The position numbers and the translations under genes were made by a program. From Hygrocybe punicea (taxonomy: Eukaryota > Basidiomycota > Agaricomycetes > Agaricales > Hygrophoraceae): 64,000 nucleotides of DNA. The first letter of the stretch is position 1. Each line of letters begins with the position of its first letter. The stretch is taken from the NCBI GenBank assembly GCA_963556145.1, contig OY744463.1, forward strand, positions 186,001-250,000, in the 5' to 3' direction. The notes beneath the pieces are model-generated. The model had not been told where the DNA came from. It did not search any database and worked only from the letters and a program-made list of their open reading frames with translations. Positions 57,600 to 64,000 of the stretch are shown here, in pieces.

Positions 57600-60218
57600 C
57601 AGAGAGAAGCGAGTTTAGGATGCCAGTTTGCAAGAGATTTGCCTAATCCGAGCTTCATCACGGCCAACTATGAAAAGGTTTATCAAGGGAAGCTCGAATC
57701 GAATACTGTACCGTTACGACCTCTAATAGCTTCGTCACTGGCACATGTCATGGATTATAGCACCGGTGTCCTGAACACTATGAGTTCCAACTTCTTCCCC
57801 GAGCTGCGAGGGGAACTGGGTCCCTATCTCGTTGACAAAACGAAGCTTATCGAAAACATCGTCGTCCACCGCCGCCTGACAGGCCATGTTGATCTTGTTC
57901 TTCGACCCAGACGTTGTGGGAAATCCACCACGCTGCAAATGCTCAAGTAATTACGTTGGCTTATATCCACTCTCTGTACACTAAACCTTTTCGACCAGTT
58001 CTTTTTTCTCCATCCCTCGCAATGGTGATCCCGAACCGCGTCTGCTTTTCGCAGGCCTAGATATCGCGTCTAGACAGGATATCTGCACGGAGCACATGGG
58101 AAAGTATCCAGTTATTTTCTGTGACTTCAAAGTTCGTGTATTTTCCCTCCAAACTTTTCAGAAAACTCGTTTATGCGTAGCAGGATCTCAATGGCAAGTC
58201 TTGGGAGGGAATGCTTTCGAACTTCAGAGACTTAGTTTCCGTCCTCTATGTGGAGTGGGAAGATTGCCTCATGCAGTCTCTTAAGCTCCCAGAAAGGACT
58301 TATTTTGAATCTATTCGTAACAAGACAGCTACTGAGACCGACTTGACGAGGAGCTTGTACAAATTGTCCTATTTCCTCGCCGAGAAATTCCGTCAGAGAG
58401 TTATAGTGCTGATTGACGAATATGAGGCGCCAAACAATCGTGCTTATGATCATGGCTATTTCGACGAAGTGCGTTCTCTATATCTCTTTCTATGACCGTT
58501 GGGGTTAAGGACAAGTATTCCAGGCCAATAAATTTTTCGGGTGCGGTGTACTTCCTGTTCTCTTGAAGGTGATCATGATCGAATTCCATTGCGGAACATA
58601 TAATAATAATTTTATTTAGTCGAATCGAAGCCTACAATATGCAGTTTTAGTTGGTGTTACCCCGACAGCAAAATCTAGGTGGTGTTCTGGTTTGAACAAT
58701 CTTGAGGTACGTCGCTTTAATCTACCAAGGCGTGGCGCCTCCTACTCATTACTTAGACGCATGCGCTACACACAAGTGACTCCCCCTTTGCTGGCATGTT
58801 GATGTTCACGGAGCCCGAAGTCATTCGACTGTGGACGTTGGCCCAGGTGAGTCGTCCATCTTAGTGTGGATTGGATGATTTTCACCTGCCTTGTAGAGTG
58901 AACTGGAGCTCGTAGACCTTAAAGCTCAGTATAACTCCTACATTGCTGCCGGCCAGATCAGTGTATACAATCCCGTATCTGTCATGTATGCACTTTCGAA
59001 ATCCAAACTCAAGAATTTTTGGGTCGCAACAGGTTTGCCAACCACGATCGTTTTGTTTAATCAACTTAGCAGCACTATAGGCGAACACCCTCTATTAAAC
59101 AGACAGTTTCCAGATGATGGTCTCGACGTTGTTGAGGATCTTTTGACCGGGGCAGAGATCGAGTTTGACCTTATGGAAGATGTCACATATAGCAGGTGTG
59201 ACATTTCTATAACTCAGTCCACTGTGGTCCTGTATTCACGCTGGAATGCTTTAGCTCGGCTTTAAGTAAAAATGCGACATTGACTTTGTTGTACTATGCC
59301 GGCTACCTGACCATGACAGTATGCTATATCTATCCAATGATTCTTTCCGTTCTGATCTCTGCCAAGGCCAATGATCGATTTAAAATACCGAATCCAGAGG
59401 TTATGACGGACTGGGCTAGATGGATCGTGGGCGATGTAGAATCCTGGGACAATGTTCTCAAGACGTGCGTGGAGGGTCCGGTAAGCGACTTTATGACGAA
59501 GTGGCCAAAATTTATGCAGCAACAACTCGATCCAGAGCTAGTCGGCAAGGCGCGAGGTACCGTCAGTCGCAAGACTCCGGAGAGAATCTACCATGTTTTG
59601 TTTTGGGGCCTCATGCAATCCCTTAGAACGAAAGGCTGGGAAGTCTCCATTGAACCGCGAGCTGGTGGTGGCTACATCGACATTCGTCTGCGCCATAGAA
59701 GGAAGCGTATGGCTGTCCTGATTGGGCTCAAGTCTAGTGAAAAGCAGGAAAACCTGGAGAGGGATGCCAATAAGGCGCTCAAGCAGATCGAAGAGAAGAA
59801 CTATCGAAATTCAGAAGGTCTTCCGAACATTCGCACTCTTCGAGAATATGGTATCGCTGGCTTTCACTTTAGTTCATATGTCCAAGGGCGATACTTGGAG
59901 CTCGATGGTCAGAATCAGTGGGTAGAAAAAGATGATGAGCGTCTCATAGAAATACCTGTATTCTTTGACCGAATTATCGATTCCAACTTTAGTCGTCTCA
60001 GTGTATCCCTTTACACAACGGGTTATACTGGTCCAACACCTGCCAGTTACACATGGGACATGGGAAGATATCTCCGCTTCGATTATTTTTATTTTTATTT
60101 TTTCCCTGCTATCAGCTCCGAGTTTTCCAACGCCCACGCCAACAACCACGCCCATGCCCGCCCGAGCGCCTTGAGTGTCAAAGTACCAACAAAGGTACAG
60201 ACGAGGGACAAGCCTTGA
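57600..60218 (+). CDS. AAA-ATPase-like protein with C-terminal PD-(D/E)XK domain
   Basis: Multi-exon gene. The N-terminal conserved part starts LPNPSFITANYEKVYQGKL (near 57640). The true start codon is not clear, because the frame opens without a good ATG. ELGPYLVDKTKLIENI leads to Walker A RPRRCGKSTTLQML (57905-57945). The next exons give GKYPVIFCDFK and Walker B VIVLIDEYEAP (about 58400-58432). LVGVTPTAKS follows, then FAGMLMFTEPEV and IPNPEVMTDWARW. The nuclease-like end has ERIYHVLFWGLM and GGGYIDIRL, with VLIGLKSS where IELK is expected. This architecture matches the fungal and bacterial AAA-ATPase-like plus PDDEXK-type family. Its substrate is unknown. Confidence 0.7.
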
Positions 60219-60249
60219 GTGGCACAGGCCGTGCCAGTGCTGGGCAGCC

Positions 60250-60645
60250 ACCGTGGATCAGGAGCGCCAGATAGCCAAGATGCAGAGCCAACTGACGTCG
60301 TTTCAGCGCGACCTTGGTGACACGGAGGCTGGGGAACGGACCTGGGCTGACGGCGAGGCGCGGGTACGCCAGATGGAGGAAGAGCTGCATGGGTTCGGCG
60401 GGTGAGTGGTTATATCTACTCTCATTCATTAGTTGCTGAGGATCGGCGTGCAGCGCGCTGAGGAGCAGACTGCTGCCAAGCGTGCCCTTCAGAAGGAACT
60501 GGATGATCTACGCGAGGACCAGGCAAAGGAACATGATCGGGAAACACGTCGCGCTCGCGAGGACCAGGAGGAAAAGCAGATGTTGAGAATATCCAGAAGA
60601 ATGTCGTATCCCCGGGTGTGGGCAACCTGTTCATGTGGACGATGA
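60250..60645 (+). CDS. Coiled-coil protein fragment
   Basis: Two exons with a GTGAGT donor at about 60401 and an acceptor before 60432. The product is highly charged: QIAKMQSQLTSFQRDL, RVRQMEEELHGF, KRALQKELDDLREDQAKEHD. Heptad spacing points to a long coiled coil. The start is uncertain and could lie upstream of 60250. No other domain is seen. Confidence 0.45.
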
Positions 60646-60699
60646 TGGTCCAAGCGAATACTGTTCCATGAGACATCGCGAGTAAGCGATTAACCGTGA

Positions 60700-61160
60700 A
60701 TGCAACAAAGAAACTAACCGTGAATGCAACAAAGAAACTAACCGTGTTATTGCAGGCAGGCGGTGACGTCCGGCATGGAATCACCCTGTATCATGTGTGT
60801 GACGTTGCCGCAAAGGGAGACGGACTACTTTTGTAGCAGGATTTGCAAAGAGGACGCGCTGAGCAAGATGCAGGAGACGAAATTTCTTTGAGTCGACCAA
60901 GGATGGAGTAGACAGATACAATTTCTGGATAATGCTATTATTTCTACGGTGACAATGCGTACGACCTTTGGGCAGCGACCTTTGGTGGATGCGTGATGAG
61001 ATTCAGCAAGGCTTTGTAACTGAGATGGCAGTATGCCTGTGAGGACATCGGGAAATCGGGGAGGCGCCGGTATATCCAGGCGGAGTTGAGAATTGATAAG
61101 CAGACTTGCAGCCGTTTGCAATGTCTTATCTAGGCAAATAAATGCATTCAAGTACAATAT
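60700..61160. other. Stretch without a convincing gene
   Basis: A 23-bp direct duplication (AACTAACCGTGAATGCAACA region) is at about 60692-60740. The reverse frame 60825-61157 shows no recognisable domain. Confidence 0.4.
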
Positions 61161-61249
61161 AATTATTGCGATGGTTGATCACTTGCACTCAGATTTGTGG
61201 AAATTGATTGCTGTATATAAAGGGCTACAATATACACGTAATTATTCCG

Positions 61250-61615
61250 CTGCAATCCCATTTTTTCACAGTCTTATAGAAGCTTGGCCATGCAATATAA
61301 GCCATTCTGATGAGCATTTAATTATTCCTGTTAAATACCATTTTTTCAAAGTCTTATAGAGGCTCGGCCATATAATATAAGCCATTGTGATGGGCATTTA
61401 ATTATTCCTGTGAAATACCATTTTTTCACGGTCTTATAGAAGCTTGGCCATACAATATAAGCCATTCTGATGAACATTTAATTATTCCTGTTAAATACCA
61501 TTTTTTACAGTCTTGTAGAAGCTTAGCCACACAATATAAGTCATTCTGATAAATATTTAATTATTCCTGTGAAATACCATTTTTTATCAGTCTTGTAGAA
61601 CCTTGACCATACAAT
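61250..61615. repeat. 80-bp tandem repeat, about 4.5 copies
   Basis: The unit begins ATTTTTTCACAGTCTTATAG and contains GGCCATACAATATAAGCCAT. Unit starts fall at 61261, 61341, 61421, 61501 and about 61581. Identity falls toward the right. Confidence 0.93.
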
Positions 61616-61923
61616 ATACGATCAAGAAAAACCTCCTTTCCGAATTATATATAATTATATATGATTATATATAGCGGCATTGTTTCGAATCTTTCCGCCG
61701 CTGTCCCGACAGCCGCCTGTTGTCAGGAACGCCTCCAGCTCGACTTTTCTCACTATCCCGCCGCCTTCTAAAGTGTTATATATATCAACTAGTTATTCTT
61801 CTAGATACTGTACATAGCGTAATATACGCAGAGAGAAAAGTGAAATAAGGAAATAAAAAGCAGGGGGACATATGTGATGGTGCTGATGGTTGGGGCAGCG
61901 GTATTTCGATGACGACGGAGACG

Positions 61924-62458
61924 ATGGCATCGCCATGGATGACCCTCCACATTCCCTGCGTCACCTGCGTCGCCTTCGTCACTGTGCGCCAGGCCTGCTG
62001 CTGCTGGTTCACCCTCCTCATCCTCTACTTCCACCTCATAACACGAGACCTGCCCTCCATCGCCACCAAATGGCAAAATCGAATTCTAAAGTGAGTCTTT
62101 TTGTTATATTCATATATTTATTCAATAGCGGCCTCCTAGCCCACAAGGTCGGCTCGACTTGCGGCCGCCGCTCGACGTTCTGTGGCCGACAATCGTTTCC
62201 TGGTATGTGATCAAGGCCTTCTGATACGCGTGTGCTGACGTCGACCGTGACAGCGAGGACAGTCCGTCCGAGTCCGCTACGGAGCTGCATGGCAAACGGG
62301 GACTTACGTCCAGGCCGTGAATCGGGTGAGTTTTTTGTATGATAGCCAATTCCGATGCTCATTCTGCTGCAAGGGCAACCACCGCGTTCGCATTCGTGTG
62401 GATACTCTTGGTGAAATCACCGTCGATTTTTCGCGGTATGATGTGGCGCGACGTTGAA
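61924..62458 (+). CDS. Small multi-exon gene with an SH3-like basic C-terminus
   Basis: Three short introns can be placed (donors near 62091, 62202 and 62330). The last exons read SVRVRYGAAWQTGTYVQAV and NHRVRIRVDTLGEITVDF, ending at TGA near 62458. The alternating beta-type pattern resembles small SH3- or Tudor-like barrels, but this is weak. The N-terminal exon reading is uncertain. Confidence 0.35.
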
Positions 62459-62479
62459 TGGATTTATTGTTTGTAAAAG

Positions 62480-62960
62480 TACCTTTCATTGATTATATTT
62501 GACATGGCGTTGTGCGCTACAAGCCCCCGCACTCGGTCTGCCCAATCCAATCGCACGCAAAAAAGAAATGAGTCAGAAACGCCAACAAGTCCCTCTTTCA
62601 CCGATGAAAATATTTCATGGCCTACGTTCTATTAGCAAGCGAAGAAAAACCCAGTCCCAACTATTTGAAAGCAAAGACTAACGGCTATAATTAAATAGAA
62701 TCCGATACTTTTCGACATGACCCACTCAAAAATAATGGAGTTGCGGTCAGCAAGCTTCAGGCCTCAGAACGCTAAAGCCGCTTGGATCTGCGACGGGCCT
62801 CATGGGACCCATTGCATCTGCGTCGGTTGCCTACTCCTTGGCGAGATCTACGGCCCAAACGATCAGCAGAGCATAATGAATTCGAACAAAATAATCGGAA
62901 CCTTGGTTAACACAGCATTATCGTTGATAAATTGGATCAACTAGCTGAGCCATTCTTTCC
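62480..62960 (+). CDS. Possible small Cys-containing ORF
   Basis: The frame at 62717-62944 contains AWICDGPHGTHCICVGCLLL, with four Cys and two His in 20 residues. No family is recognised and no homologous context is visible. Confidence 0.25.
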
Positions 62961-63055
62961 GCTCTGTTAGCTGTGCGGTAAGGTCGTGGTTGCACCGCAC
63001 AACTGCAAGTGTCGCTGTCCTGGCTTGAAGTTCCTGACCTAAATCGAAGACAGCG

Positions 63056-63492
63056 TCAGTCCGTGGCCAAAGCTAAATAAAGTACTTCAAGTTGTAATAA
63101 GTAACTTCGACCACAACGACGACTCGGACTACAAAGATGAAGAACACACAACTTGAAGATGACGGGGAAGAAGACAACGAGGGCGGGCTTACATGCGAAC
63201 GTCCCCACTGAAATCCATCCAGAGATCCTGCATCTTCTCGACGCGTACAAAAGACAGACAAGGTCGGCCGCGCATACTCTCAAGGGCGAGGGCGAGTGGG
63301 TTCTGGAGGAGATTGAGGCCAGCGCTTGGGGCTGAAAAGGTGAGACCGTCCAGGAGGAGATTGGAGTCTGGGAGAGAGAGAGCACCACGATAGAGCAGGC
63401 GGTACGCCAAGGTGGTTTGACCAGAAGAGAACATATTCGCCGTCGTCAGTGACAATTTCCACAATGTCTGGCAACTCCTTTGTTGCTGTCAT
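63056..63492 (-). CDS. Hypothetical protein
   Basis: The reverse-strand start MTATKELPDIVEIVTDDGEY at 63492 is followed by frames that suggest an intron or frameshift near 63420. A second block reads TTLAYRLLYRGALSLPDSNL and ends with ESMRGRPCLSFVRVEKMQDL plus WMDFSGDV. The spacing suggests a real protein, but the family is unknown to me. Confidence 0.35.
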
Positions 63493-63680
63493 TTTACTCG
63501 CTCTGCAGAGTGTCTTATATTTCCTTACCAGATAGTTTACTTTCTTGATTGCTCGTTCTGAGATGCGAGCGCTTTGCGCCGTTACGAACTTGTCTTGAAT
63601 GGAGACCCAATGATTTTATCTCTGAGCGGGAATATCAATTGCCATTCGTTATCGCGTCCAGTGCTTGAGTTCCGGAATAT

Positions 63681-64000
63681 CTACGGTGTACATGAATGCC
63701 AGTAAAGAAAAAAATTAGCGGTTGACCTACAACGAAGTTTAGCATGATGATAATTGAAACATGAGAGACTGACCTTCGCAAAACATTCCTCCCGGAATCG
63801 ATGTCGTAGGCCAGGTTTTTTTAGCTCACTCCACTTCTCGACTTCCCTCGCCCCATAGATAAATATCTCATCGGCTGGGTTACTAAAACCCTTCTGGTCC
63901 GCTAAATGGACCGTCAAACTCATCCAGTCCAGGAACGAGTAGCCACGGATCGTGTGGTGTCGGTGGCCGCGATGATATCCCTCCCTGAAAACTGCTGTAA
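63681..64000 (-). CDS. Hypothetical protein, 5' part cut by the right edge
   Basis: A reverse frame open from the window edge contains RHHTIRGYSFLDWMSLTVHL and EIFIYGAREVEKWSELKKPG, then RFREECFAK before a GTCAGT-type donor near 63773. An acceptor near 63728 is likely. No known domain. The upstream exon lies outside the window. Confidence 0.4.
   Translation of the reverse strand, partial: TAVFREGYHRGHRHHTIRGYSFLDWMSLTVHLADQKGFSNPADEIFIYGAREVEKWSELKKPGLRHRFREECFAKVSLSCFNYHHAKLRCRSTANFFLYWHSCTP

Overview
The window looks like a repeat-rich genome segment from a basidiomycete fungus, most likely an Agaricomycete. The reasons are short GT-AG introns of about 50 bp, a Ty3/gypsy element of the kind common in mushrooms, a Crypton-like tyrosine recombinase with a convergent SAP-domain partner, a Ulp1-like peptidase next to a PHD-finger gene, a Crinkler-like protein, an HNH protein and an AAA-ATPase/PD-(D/E)XK protein. 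No rRNA, convincing tRNA gene or CRISPR array was seen. Species is not assigned.

Layout. 1-2140: reverse-strand STQT-repeat ORF, low-complexity DNA and the right end of a hAT-like element (TAGTGTTGCC termini). 2141-5868 and 28123-31405: pieces of reverse-strand genes (PHD-finger gene, Ulp1-like gene and a large unknown gene), split by insertions. 5869-28130: a five-deep nest of transposons. A 324-bp TIR element with a perfect 8-bp target duplication holds a Ty3/gypsy element with 760-bp LTRs. Its RNase H region holds an 11.7-kb, almost fully palindromic foldback element with 34-bp subterminal repeats. That element holds a 1.6-kb solo LTR, which holds another solo LTR of the same family in the opposite direction. 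31670-39500: AT-rich, transposon-dominated DNA with more solo LTRs, GGTGGACT repeat clusters and hairpins.

39961-50017: a Crinkler-like gene (reverse) and an HNH-nuclease gene (forward) stand head to head. A TIR element carrying a solo LTR sits exactly between their start codons, and a second TIR element interrupts the HNH gene. 50180-52098: low-complexity DNA and a possible cyclin fragment. 52099-57157: Crypton-like recombinase (forward, split by a hAT-like element rich in GCT repeats) and a tail-to-tail SAP-domain gene. 57600-60218: AAA-ATPase-like gene with a C-terminal PD-(D/E)XK domain. 60250-64000: small genes of unknown function and an 80-bp tandem repeat.

Most transposon copies are decayed. 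In the gypsy element nearly every in-frame stop is a TGA where related elements would be expected to carry arginine, and the two LTRs differ mainly by CpG to TpG/CpA changes. This points to cytosine methylation and deamination, or a RIP-like process. The Crinkler-like, SAP and AAA genes look mostly open.
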